Origin: Prosthecobacter algae
Lineage (GTDB): Bacteria > Verrucomicrobiota > Verrucomicrobiia > Verrucomicrobiales > Verrucomicrobiaceae
Reading direction: 5' to 3'
NCBI RefSeq assembly: GCF_039542385.1
Contig: NZ_BAABIA010000001.1
Span: 434,001-498,000, forward strand
DNA length: 64,000 nt
The notes under the pieces are model-generated. The model saw only the letters and a list, made by a program, of their open reading frames with translations. It was not told the origin of the DNA and searched no databases. Position numbers and translations under genes: made by a program. Positions within the stretch are counted from its first letter, which is position 1. The number at the start of each line of letters is the position of its first letter. Positions 51,217 to 60,200 of the stretch are shown here, piece after piece.

Positions 51217-52431
51217 ATGCGTATTCTGCTACTAAACCAATGCTTTTATCCCGACCATGTGGCGACCGCGCAACATCTGACTGATCTTGCCCTGGGGCTG
51301 AAGGCCGCCGGGCACGAGGTGACGGTTGTGGCTTCATCACGGGGATATGACAATCCTCTCAATCGCTATCCTGCCCAGGAAACCTGGCAGGGCATCGAGA
51401 TCCGCCGCATCTGGACGCCGGGCCTGGGCAAGAGTGCGAAGTGGCGGCGTTATGTGAATTTCGCGGGCTTTTGGCTGAGCGCGAGCCTGATCCTGCTGCG
51501 GCTGCCGAGGTTTGATGTGACGGTGTGCCTGACTTCACCGCCGCTGATTTCGACCTTGGGAACCTTGGTGGTAATGCTGAAAGGCGGGGTGGTGGTGCCG
51601 TGGATCATGGATCTGAATCCCGATGAGGCGGTGGCCGCAGGCTGGCTGCGCCAAGGTGGAGTGATGGAAAGGGTGATGACGCTTCTTCAAAAATGGAGTT
51701 TCCGGCATGCTGCGCGCATCATTGCGCTGGATCGTTTTATGGCCGGACGCCTGATGGCCAAGGGCGTCCCGGCATCGGTGATCCATACCGATCCTCCGTG
51801 GTCCCACGATGATGCGGTTCGTTATGATGAAGCGGGTAGGGAAGCCTTCCGAGCTGAGCACGGACTGTCGGGGAAATTTGTGGTGATGTATTCTGGAAAC
51901 CACAGCCCATGCCATCCCCTGGACACACTCTTGACGGCTGCGCAGGAACTCCGAGGTGAGGGAGATCTGCATTTTCTCTTCGTAGGCGGGGGCAGTGAGT
52001 TTGAGAAGGTCAAAGGCTTTCGCGAACGTCACGGGCTGGGAAACATCACGACGTTACCTTACCAGCCGATGGCCAAACTGGCGGGTTCACTCTCGTCCGC
52101 CGATCTACATGTGGTGGTTCTTGGGGCACCGTTTGTGGGCATCGTGCATCCCTGCAAAATCTACAACATCCTGACTCTGGGCATCCCCTTCTTGGCCATC
52201 GGGCCTGAGGAAAGTCACCTCACAGATCTCGCCAGCCGACTGCCCGCCCATGCCAGCTATTGTGCAGGTGCAGGGGAAGTGAGTGCGGTGGTGAACTGCC
52301 TGAGGGAGGCGGTGGCATCTGGCAGCCGTCATGAGATGCCTGAGGCTAGGCAATTGGCCCGGGAATTTGCGATGGAAGTCTTGCGTTCCAGGCTGATTCG
52401 CGTGATTGAAGGGGCCTGCCAAGAAAAGTGA
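51217..52431 (+). CDS. GT4-family glycosyltransferase (WbuB/WcaI-like)
   Basis: A 404-residue GT-B transferase. It starts MRILLLNQCFYPDHVATAQH, typical of WbuB/WcaI-like enzymes, with DLALGLKAAGHEVTVVAS next. A hydrophobic stretch near 85-125 may hold it at the membrane. MYSGNHSPCHPLDTLL opens the donor half, and instead of E-x7-E the site reads GIVHPCKIYNILTLGIPFL, the variant seen in WbuB-like proteins. Four bases separate its stop from the WecA-like start, so the two may act in sequence on the first sugars. Confidence 0.85.
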   Translation: MRILLLNQCFYPDHVATAQHLTDLALGLKAAGHEVTVVASSRGYDNPLNRYPAQETWQGIEIRRIWTPGLGKSAKWRRYVNFAGFWLSASLILLRLPRFDVTVCLTSPPLISTLGTLVVMLKGGVVVPWIMDLNPDEAVAAGWLRQGGVMERVMTLLQKWSFRHAARIIALDRFMAGRLMAKGVPASVIHTDPPWSHDDAVRYDEAGREAFRAEHGLSGKFVVMYSGNHSPCHPLDTLLTAAQELRGEGDLHFLFVGGGSEFEKVKGFRERHGLGNITTLPYQPMAKLAGSLSSADLHVVVLGAPFVGIVHPCKIYNILTLGIPFLAIGPEESHLTDLASRLPAHASYCAGAGEVSAVVNCLREAVASGSRHEMPEARQLAREFAMEVLRSRLIRVIEGACQEK

Positions 52432-52435
52432 TCTG

Positions 52436-53908
52436 ATGGATTCGCGAACCGCCATGCTGGCTTTAGCTGCAGAAGCCTCTGAATTTGTAGGCCCGCTGCG
52501 ACCCCAGCTTTTTAGCTGGCATGAAATGCTGACCTTCTTTCTCGGTGCTTTGGCACTGAGCTGGGTGGGGACCTTGATGGTCGTAAAGCGGCAAGGAAGG
52601 CTGGGAATGGACAAGCCGGATGGCCGCCGGAAATTGCATGAGCGGCCCGTATCTCGACTGGGCGGGGCACCGATTTATTTGGTGTTGATCCTGGGCATCG
52701 GGGCGGCTTTTTGGTTCCGCGGTGTGGCCTTTGACGGGTGGCTGCCTTTGATCCTCTGCAATTCGCTGATGTTTTCCGTCGGGCTGGTGGATGATCTGAA
52801 GCCGCTGGGAGCGAGGGTGAAATTAGTGGGGCAGATTGGTGCCGCGCTGATCCTTTACTCGTTTGGTTTGTCCATTGATGTGCTGAGCAATCCGTTCGGA
52901 TCGGGTGGCGTGGTGCTTGGCTGGTGGAGCCTGCCCTTGACGTTGCTCTGGCTGGTGGCCATCCCGAACGTCATCAACCTCATTGATGGGATGGATGGTC
53001 TGGCGGGTGGCTTTGGGTTGTTCCTGTCCCTGACCCTGGCCTTCGTGGGTTATATTTCCGGCTTTTCCGATGTGATGATTGTATCCATCGTGATGGCGGG
53101 TGCGCTTTCAGGATTCCTGTTTTTCAACTTTCCTCCCGCGAAGATTTTCCTGGGGGATGGAGGGGCCTATCTGATCGGCTTTTTTGTGGCTTCCGTGTCA
53201 CTGAAATGCTCGAACAAAGGTTCCATCATCGCGGCGTTGCTGGTGATTGTGATTGCCCTGGGAGTGCCCATTTTGGACACGGCGTTTGCGATTCTGCGCC
53301 GTTCCATCCGTGGCGTGCCGATTTTCCGCGCGGATGCGGAGCACATCCACCACCGTTTGATTCTTCTGGGCTACAGCAAGGGGCGTGCGCTGGTGGCGAT
53401 GTATTCGGTCTGCGTGGTGCTGAGCTTGGTGGGCATCAGCATCCTGCTGACGAAAGGCGTGGCCCTGCCAGTGGCGGGTGCAGTGCTGTTTTTGCTGGCG
53501 ATCGGTGCGGCGCGTTACCTGGGCTATGTGCGGAGCTGGTCCAATCTGAGGCAACAGATCGACATTGCGATGGAGCGCAGGCACCGCCTGGAGCATGCGC
53601 GGGCCCATGCGCGGGTGCTGGATTTTGACATCGAAATGTGCGGAAGCCTGAAGGAGTTTGAAAGTCTGTTCAAGCATCGGATGCGCTGGATGGGGTTCCT
53701 GCCTGAGGAAGTCCCTGGCGGGATGCCTTTGAAGATCTCGCTAAGCGAAGGCCGCTCTTTGCTGGTTCGTCGGCCGGCCGGTCTGTATGATGAGGATGAG
53801 TGGCAGCGCCGGGCCGAGGAACTGGTGACGGTGCTGGAACGCTGCCTGGAGAGATGGCAGGGCCTGCCCGTGCTGAATGAAAACACCGAAGTGCCTGAAG
53901 TGCGTTAA
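52436..53908 (+). CDS. WecA/TagO-like undecaprenyl-phosphate sugar-1-phosphate transferase
   Basis: A 490-residue membrane protein of the MraY/WecA family, which starts repeat-unit synthesis by moving a HexNAc-1-phosphate onto undecaprenyl phosphate. Motifs are KPDGRRKLHERPVSRLGG, LVDDLKPLGA (acidic pair), NVINLIDGMDGLAGG, FFNFPPAKIFLGDGGAYLIG and RADAEHIHHRL, with about eleven membrane segments. A cytoplasmic extension of about 130 residues follows the usual end (from about residue 365); I recognise no domain in it. It is one of the last genes of the cluster. Confidence 0.9.
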   Translation: MDSRTAMLALAAEASEFVGPLRPQLFSWHEMLTFFLGALALSWVGTLMVVKRQGRLGMDKPDGRRKLHERPVSRLGGAPIYLVLILGIGAAFWFRGVAFDGWLPLILCNSLMFSVGLVDDLKPLGARVKLVGQIGAALILYSFGLSIDVLSNPFGSGGVVLGWWSLPLTLLWLVAIPNVINLIDGMDGLAGGFGLFLSLTLAFVGYISGFSDVMIVSIVMAGALSGFLFFNFPPAKIFLGDGGAYLIGFFVASVSLKCSNKGSIIAALLVIVIALGVPILDTAFAILRRSIRGVPIFRADAEHIHHRLILLGYSKGRALVAMYSVCVVLSLVGISILLTKGVALPVAGAVLFLLAIGAARYLGYVRSWSNLRQQIDIAMERRHRLEHARAHARVLDFDIEMCGSLKEFESLFKHRMRWMGFLPEEVPGGMPLKISLSEGRSLLVRRPAGLYDEDEWQRRAEELVTVLERCLERWQGLPVLNENTEVPEVR

Positions 53909-53940
53909 GCCTGCGCTCCTTGCTCCACCTTTTTAATCTG

Positions 53941-56433
53941 ATGTCGTTGAACCAGCCCAGCTCAAGCCACCCTGAGACAGAGTTGCCTCCCGAAAAGGTT
54001 AAAATATTCAAGAGGAGAAGGGTTTCTTCCGAAAGCCGCGGACCGGATGAGGCCGTCGCAGGCTGGCGAGGTGTGTTGCTGGCGCTGGTGGTGACGGCTT
54101 CGTTCTTGCTCGGATCCGGATCGGGGACGTGGTCTCTGGGGGCTGTTTGTTGCCTGATGGGTGCCGCTGTGTTTTTGGCCCCACCTGGATTTCGCCTGCC
54201 CACGGTCGCTACGCTGAGTTTGGTGGTGTTTGGCCTGGTACCTCTGGTGGGGTTGCTACCGAGTTCCTGGTTTGGCATTCATTCCACGTGGAGGGAGATG
54301 TTGCGGGAGTCTTGGGGGATCCCGGTGGCTAGCACCATTTCACCCGATCCGCGTGCGAGTTTTGAATCGTGGCTGGTGGTGGCTGCCGGGGTGGTATGGC
54401 TGTGGACCTGCCTGGGGCAGAAGATTTCGGATGATGGGAGGCGGTGGTGCCTTTACACCCTGGCTGCGGGTGGTGCGCTCGTGGCTGCGGCGTCGTGGAT
54501 AGACAAGTCCATGCATCCGTTTTCATGGTGGCCTCAGGATGCCTATGGAGGCAGCTTTGGCCCGTTCGCCAATCGCAATCATACCTCCAGCCTGAATGCG
54601 ATTAGCTGCATCCTATGTGCTGCGGCGACTTATGACACTTACCGGCGGAAGTCATATCTGGGGTGGATTTTTGCGGTGCTTTTTTTCCTGCCTTTAGGGG
54701 CTATTTTCATGAATACATCGCGGGGTGGCCTGCTGATTTTTTTCGCAGGTATGGTGGCCTGGATCACCACGGCCGCGATGAAACAAGGGTTCTTCCGCAA
54801 GGTCGTGGTGGGGGTAGCCATTCTCCTGGCTGTGTTCTCTGTGGCGCTGGTTTCCACCGGCAAGCTGGGGGAACGACTGAGAAGCCTGGTGAAGGAGGAG
54901 AAGGTGTCGGTGCTGACCTCCTCCATGCGCATAGACCTTGCGCGGGAAACCTTGTCGCTGATGGTGGAGCGGCCATGGATAGGCCGTGGCTTTGACACCT
55001 TCAGCACGATTTTTCCGATCGTTTCGGATCTGGACGTTTCGGACGTGCGTTTTTTGCACCCGGAGAGTGATGTCCTGCTGCTGGTCTTTGAGGGCGGGCT
55101 GCTGGCGTTGGTGCCGTGCGGGCTGTTGCTGGTTTGGCTGTTGAACTCTTCCGGTCCCTGGAAAAAAGGGGGAGGGGAACAGAAGTCGCATGAGCGCTCT
55201 GCCAGGCGCTGGCGCCAGACTGCGGCGATTGGTGCAGGCATGGCGCTGGTGCATTCGATCTTTGATGTTCCCAACCATGGGGTGGCGTATGGGATGCATA
55301 CAGCCCTGCTGCTGGGACTGGCGATCCGGCCCCGGCGGCTGAAGACGGCCACGGGTGGGCTTGAGCAAGTTTGCTTTCGTAGTGCAGGCGTTGGCATCAT
55401 TGCCCTGGGGATCATGTGGCTAGGTATTGCTTCAGCCCGGTGGTCGCCCAATCTTCCTACCACAGTGCCCGTTCTGCGGGAGCAGGCGGTTGGCGAAACG
55501 CAGCAAGGTCGTTATCGTGAAGCCTTGGCGCTGGTGGACCGTGCCATTTGGCTGGCTCCCCTAAATTACGAGCTTTACTATTTTCGGGCGCAGTTGCTGC
55601 TGCAATTGAGGCAGCGGCCTGAACGGGCGCTGCTGGACTTTGGGCGCTCGCGGACACTGGAACCTCACTATGCGAGCACGTGTTTTGAAGAGGGCGATTA
55701 CTGGCTGCCATTTGCCCCGGAGATGGCCATCATTCCCTGGCGCGAATGCCTGCGACGGCACCCCCGTGAGTCATCGGCCCTGAACGGGGCCTACGATGGC
55801 ATGCTGAGCCGCACGGGGCTCTATCCAGAGCTGAGGCCGCCTCTGTGGGCCATGGCCGACAGCCCTGAAATGCAGATCATCTTCCTGAAAGCGACCGAGC
55901 GAGGGGCTGAGTGGGAGGCGTATCTGGCCAAGTTCTTGGCGGAGCATGCCAAACTGGAGATGCTGGAGCCTGAGCAATTGCAGATCTTTTTTAAACTCTG
56001 GCATGACAAGGGAGACCCGGTGGCCTTGGTCAAATGGATGCTGGAGCATCCCCGACTGATGGCCTATGGGTGGCGGGTGGTGGCGCAGACCTATGCACGC
56101 GAAGGCCGGTATAAGGAAGCTGTACTGCTGGCGGCCAAGTACCTGAAACGCCCTGACAGGCCCGCCACCTCCAGGGCGATCGATCTGGTGAGGCTGGAAA
56201 AAGCCTTTGTATTTAATCCTACGGACGCACGTCCAGGCATTGAGCTGTTTTATGCTCAGCGTGCTGCCGGGGATGCCAGCGCGGCCAAGGCGACGGCGGA
56301 GAAGGTGGTGGCCCTGCCGGAATCCCCTGCCTACATGAAGCTGGAACTGGCCTCCATTTACGCAGACCTCCTTGAGATGAGACGTGCCTGGGAACTGATG
56401 GAGCAGGTCATGCTGACCAACCCTGAGGGTTGA
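53941..56433 (+). CDS. O-antigen ligase/Wzy-like membrane protein with C-terminal TPRs
   Basis: 830 residues from the ATG at 53941; a TTG at 53920 is possible. The N-terminal 500 residues have ten to twelve membrane segments and a periplasmic loop with FANRNHTSSLNAISC, then NTSRGGLLIFFAG and the RPWIGRGFDTFSTIFP motif near residue 345, typical of WaaL/O-antigen ligase family proteins. After about residue 510 the soluble part has TPR-like helices (GRYREALALVDRAIWLAP). TPR-ligase fusions of this type occur in exopolysaccharide systems. It may polymerise or ligate the glycan, alongside the Wzy-like protein at 44625. Confidence 0.85.
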   Translation: MSLNQPSSSHPETELPPEKVKIFKRRRVSSESRGPDEAVAGWRGVLLALVVTASFLLGSGSGTWSLGAVCCLMGAAVFLAPPGFRLPTVATLSLVVFGLVPLVGLLPSSWFGIHSTWREMLRESWGIPVASTISPDPRASFESWLVVAAGVVWLWTCLGQKISDDGRRWCLYTLAAGGALVAAASWIDKSMHPFSWWPQDAYGGSFGPFANRNHTSSLNAISCILCAAATYDTYRRKSYLGWIFAVLFFLPLGAIFMNTSRGGLLIFFAGMVAWITTAAMKQGFFRKVVVGVAILLAVFSVALVSTGKLGERLRSLVKEEKVSVLTSSMRIDLARETLSLMVERPWIGRGFDTFSTIFPIVSDLDVSDVRFLHPESDVLLLVFEGGLLALVPCGLLLVWLLNSSGPWKKGGGEQKSHERSARRWRQTAAIGAGMALVHSIFDVPNHGVAYGMHTALLLGLAIRPRRLKTATGGLEQVCFRSAGVGIIALGIMWLGIASARWSPNLPTTVPVLREQAVGETQQGRYREALALVDRAIWLAPLNYELYYFRAQLLLQLRQRPERALLDFGRSRTLEPHYASTCFEEGDYWLPFAPEMAIIPWRECLRRHPRESSALNGAYDGMLSRTGLYPELRPPLWAMADSPEMQIIFLKATERGAEWEAYLAKFLAEHAKLEMLEPEQLQIFFKLWHDKGDPVALVKWMLEHPRLMAYGWRVVAQTYAREGRYKEAVLLAAKYLKRPDRPATSRAIDLVRLEKAFVFNPTDARPGIELFYAQRAAGDASAAKATAEKVVALPESPAYMKLELASIYADLLEMRRAWELMEQVMLTNPEG

Positions 56434-56452
56434 GATGCCTTGCGGGCGGATT

Positions 56453-57157
56453 TCAGGCGAGTCGCCAAACTCTGGCGGGTGCACAGGCCCAGGTGGCCAG
56501 AGGTTCATATTCAGAAGTGTACTCGCCGCCAGAGGCCCAGGGGGAAAAGGCGGGTAGAATCCAGTTCTGCATCTCGGGGCGGATTCGCTGCTGAACAAAG
56601 GCGGGCAGCTTCAGCTTAAAGCCAGCCCCATCCCGCAGAGAGACTGCCGGGTGCTCGTGACCGGTGACAAGAGTCACCTGCGGGTGGGTGGCAAACAGGT
56701 CCTCGACCAATAATGGCGGAGCTATGCCGTGATGGCCGTGATGGAAAAGGATGTCCTGTTCACGATGAGCCTTTTGCAGATTCCAGCCTTTTTTGAGGCC
56801 TGAGCGATCATGGTTTCCTTCGATGAGGATTAGATCCGGCACATAGGTGCGGAGGTTGTCCAGAAAAGCTCCGGTTTGGGCGACGGATCCGCTGCCGTCC
56901 ATGATATCGCCGACGATGATTAGCCTCTCCGGGCGGTGATCGTGAATCAAAGCGAGTAGGGTGGCACGGCACTGGCCCATGCCCCAGTTGGGTAAGAGGG
57001 CCCCCTGACGGCTGCGGTGGACTTCGTAGCCGTAGTGGAGATCTGCCACGGCCATCCAACCCTGAGTCTGATGCACCAATGCGCGCCGCGAATCCAGCAG
57101 GATGCCGGGCGCGATTTCAGCGGTGATGGCAGGTGGAGGGGCAGCGGTCACGCCCAT
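56453..57157 (-). CDS. PdeM-like metallophosphoesterase
   Basis: A 234-residue calcineurin-type phosphoesterase. Metal-site motifs are ADLHYGYE (about 38-45), IIVGDIMDGSG, EGNHDRSG, FHHGHHG and TGHEHPA, so the set of Asp/His/Asn ligands is complete. Order and length match the PdeM-type group (COG1407), often found near DNA repair helicases and ligases, though none are next to it here. The call is a phosphoesterase of unknown substrate. It lies 19 bases from the convergent ligase-like gene. Confidence 0.8.
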   Translation of the reverse strand: MGVTAAPPPAITAEIAPGILLDSRRALVHQTQGWMAVADLHYGYEVHRSRQGALLPNWGMGQCRATLLALIHDHRPERLIIVGDIMDGSGSVAQTGAFLDNLRTYVPDLILIEGNHDRSGLKKGWNLQKAHREQDILFHHGHHGIAPPLLVEDLFATHPQVTLVTGHEHPAVSLRDGAGFKLKLPAFVQQRIRPEMQNWILPAFSPWASGGEYTSEYEPLATWACAPARVWRLA

Positions 57158-57201
57158 TGATACGTCCGAATGAAGCCTCTGAAACTGGAGATTGCGGCGG
57201 T

Positions 57202-57240
57202 AAAGAAAACAGCCCGGACTGAGGTGACCAGTCCGGGCTG
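57202..57240 (-). terminator. Rho-independent terminator after the giant cytochrome protein gene
   Basis: CAGCCCGGACT at 57210-57220 and AGTCCGGGCTG at 57230-57240 form a perfect 11-bp stem with a 9-base loop. Read on the minus strand it follows the stop at 57259 and is trailed by TTTTCTTT (57202-57209), the layout of an intrinsic terminator. It ends the transcript of the gene that stops at 57259, before the phosphoesterase gene that starts at 57157. Confidence 0.9.
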
Positions 57241-57258
57241 TGGCGTGAGGGACGATGA

Positions 57259-60200
57259 TTATTCCAGCTCTTCGAGGTAGTCGAGAAGTTCGGCCTGTTG
57301 AGGGGCGGTCAACTCACGGAAGCGAGCGTGGTTGGTGGTGCCGGGTGCGTTGGTCGTGTTGAAGATGACATCCAGCGTGGCAGCCTGCCCTCGATGCAGG
57401 TAAGGCGGCGTGCTCCACACGGCCCTCAGTGTCGGCGTATCGAGACCCGTCAGGGTGCCGAAGATGCGCTGCCCGCTGGAGGTGTTTTGGGTGCCCACAT
57501 TGTGCAGGGGGAAGGTGGTGGCGTTGCTGTCTGTCATCGGCGTACCGGTGTGGCAGGTGGCGCAGCCTTTGCTGGTGAAGTGGGCCGCCCCGGCCACTGC
57601 CCCCGTGGTGAAGCTACCATCCTGATTCCGGTAAGGGCTGACGTGGAAGGTGTTCAGGGAAGTGACATAGGCGGCGAGGGCATCCAGGTCTGTGCTCAGG
57701 CCTGCATTGGTGGTGCCAAGTGGGGGATTCACGGCCCCATTGATCAGGCCGGAGCCGCCGCTCAGCTCGCGGATCTGGTTCTCAAAATCCTGCACTTCAT
57801 TGAAGTTGGCGCTCCAATGCAGGGCTCCATGGCCCATGCCGGCGTGACCGCGCAGATCAATGGTGTTGCGCAGGCCTTCGCCAAACTGGGTGAGGTCCCA
57901 CACGCGGCCGTCCTGGTCACCGCCGAGATGGCAGGAAGCGCAGGAGATGTAGCCTTCGGAGGCCAGACGGGTGTCTTCGGAGTTGTAGAAGAGCTTTTTC
58001 CCCTGAAGCACGGTGGCGGTGAGAGGTTCTGTGGTGGTGAGATCCACCGAACCTTCGAGCGTGGTCCCGGAGCCAGTGCCGGCGGTGAGCGCGGTGATGC
58101 TAAAGACACGCACTTTGCGTTCCAGGAAGTTGTGCACATACAGCCGGGTGCCATCCGGGCTGGTGCAGAGCCCGCTGGGGCCATAACCGAGGACCTGGGT
58201 GCCAGTCGCCGTTGAGATGGCAGGCAAGGTGTTGCGTGAGTTGGCATCGATCACTACCACCTGCTCGTTGCCGATGGCGGCGGCGAAGAGGAGATCTCCC
58301 CGGGGGGAGAAGCAGCTCGCCACGGTGAGGCCGGTGTTATCAACGTCGATACGGTTGGCGGTCAATTCGGCATTGGTGGTTAGGCTGAGCTGGGCGATCA
58401 ATGAACGGACGGTGTTTTCGTGGTTCAGCGGATTGCCATCCCGCACGGTGGATTCACCTCGGGAGATGTTGTCCTTTTTGGCATTGATCCAGGCTTTGAG
58501 CCCATCCGGGGAGATGACGACCTGGGACAGGTAGTTGGCCACGCCGCGAGCGGCATTGGGGGCATCCACGGTGGTGGTGTCGCGGTTGATGGCAAAGGTG
58601 CGCACGGGGGTGGCATTGCCGGTGAGCACGATGGAGGCCGGGGTGTATTCCCAAACTTCGCCTCGGTTGTCAGGGGAGCGGAAGCGGCTGACGAGGACAC
58701 GGGTGGAGTCGGCGGTGACGGCGATCCCCCGTGGTGCGGCGCCCGTGTCCACGGCACCTGTCTGGGCACGAGTGGCGGGGTTGTATTTCAGCACGCCTTC
58801 CAGGCCTTCACAGGCGATGAAGGCGGCGGTGCCATCAGGAGCAAAGGCCACGCCCACAGGCAAGGAGCCGCGACCTGTGTTGAGGGTGGTGAGGAGGGCT
58901 CCGGTGTCCGCATTGATGATGCTGACGTTGCCAGCCTGTTTGTTAGCCACCCACACTTCGGCATTGCCGGGGCGCATGGCCAAGGCCACGGGCTCGCTGT
59001 TGGCACCGAGGTTGATGCGGTTGTTGACGGTGCGAGTGACGGCATCAAAGCGAACAACGATCCCCTGCGCCGGGGTGCCGGCATTGTTGTCGTGGTCATT
59101 GCCATCTGGCACCACGACCCAGACCTTGTTCCGGCTGGTGTCATAGGCCATTTCTGCTGAGATGGAGGGAGGCGATGCGGTAGGCGCATTGTAGATGATC
59201 TGGGTCATCGTGGTGCTGACGTCGGCACTGCCATCGCTGACAAAGACGGTCACCACATAGCGGCCTGGCGTGCTGTAGGTGTGGCCCACGGCGGGATTGG
59301 TGGTCCAGGAGGTGCTGGTGCCATCGCCAAAGTCATAGCGGTAAAAGAGCTCGGTGCCGACATTCGGATCACTCGCGGTGGCAGTGAAGGTGACGGCGGT
59401 ACCGGTGGTGGTGGCGCTTGCGGTGGAGGCCAGCGTACTGAGGACGGGCGTGGCATTGGGACTGCCCTCTCCCAAGGCCCCGATGTCGGAGTTGCTAAGG
59501 AGTTTGTTATACAGCCGCAGGTCATCTATCTGGCCGTGGAAGTTGCCGCTGGTGACGAGCCTGCCGATGTAGAGGGCGAGGTTGTTGGCAAAGTCCGTGC
59601 GGATGGTGCTGTCCGTGCTGACGAGTCGGCGGTTGCAGTAGATGCTGGCAGTGCCTGCGCTGCGGTTCACCACCACGGCCAGATGGTTCCATTGATTGAA
59701 GGGGAAAGCACCAGTGGCGCTGGAGGCGGAGTCGCCCAATGTGCCATTGCCAGTTTCAAAAAGCAGCCGACCATCGGCTGTCGCCCAGGTGTTGATGAAG
59801 AAGCGGAAGCCGTTGCCCATGCTGCCACCAGCGGCATTGGAAAGCAGGGTGCGGGAGCCTAGGGCTGAACTGGTGACCTTGGCCCAGAGGGAAATACTGA
59901 ACTGGTTCCCAAGGTCCAGGGCGGCTGCGGTGGCATGGTCGTCCAGGCCATTGGCAATGCCGTCGAGATTCAGCGACTCGGTGCCGCGGGCGTGGTCGGA
60001 GGCATAGCCTGCGCCATTGAGCAGGGTGGCATTGCGGGCAAATCCGGATTCGTCATTGCCGCTGCTGTCGAAGCGCCAATGGGCCAGGAGTTTGCTGATG
60101 GCCAGCACCCGGATCTCCGTCTCGGTGAGCCAGCGGGGATGGATGCGGAAGTCATCGAGCTGGCCATTGAGCAGGCTGCTGCCATTGGCGGTGCGGCCGA

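Noticed and set aside
55771-56598. Minus-strand open frame of 275 codons
   Set aside because: Antisense to the TPR part of the ligase-like gene and the end of the phosphoesterase gene; no motifs.
57298-58215. Plus-strand open frame of 305 codons, and further ones to 62196
   Set aside because: Antisense to the giant cytochrome protein; Gly/Ala-rich shadows of a repetitive coding sequence.
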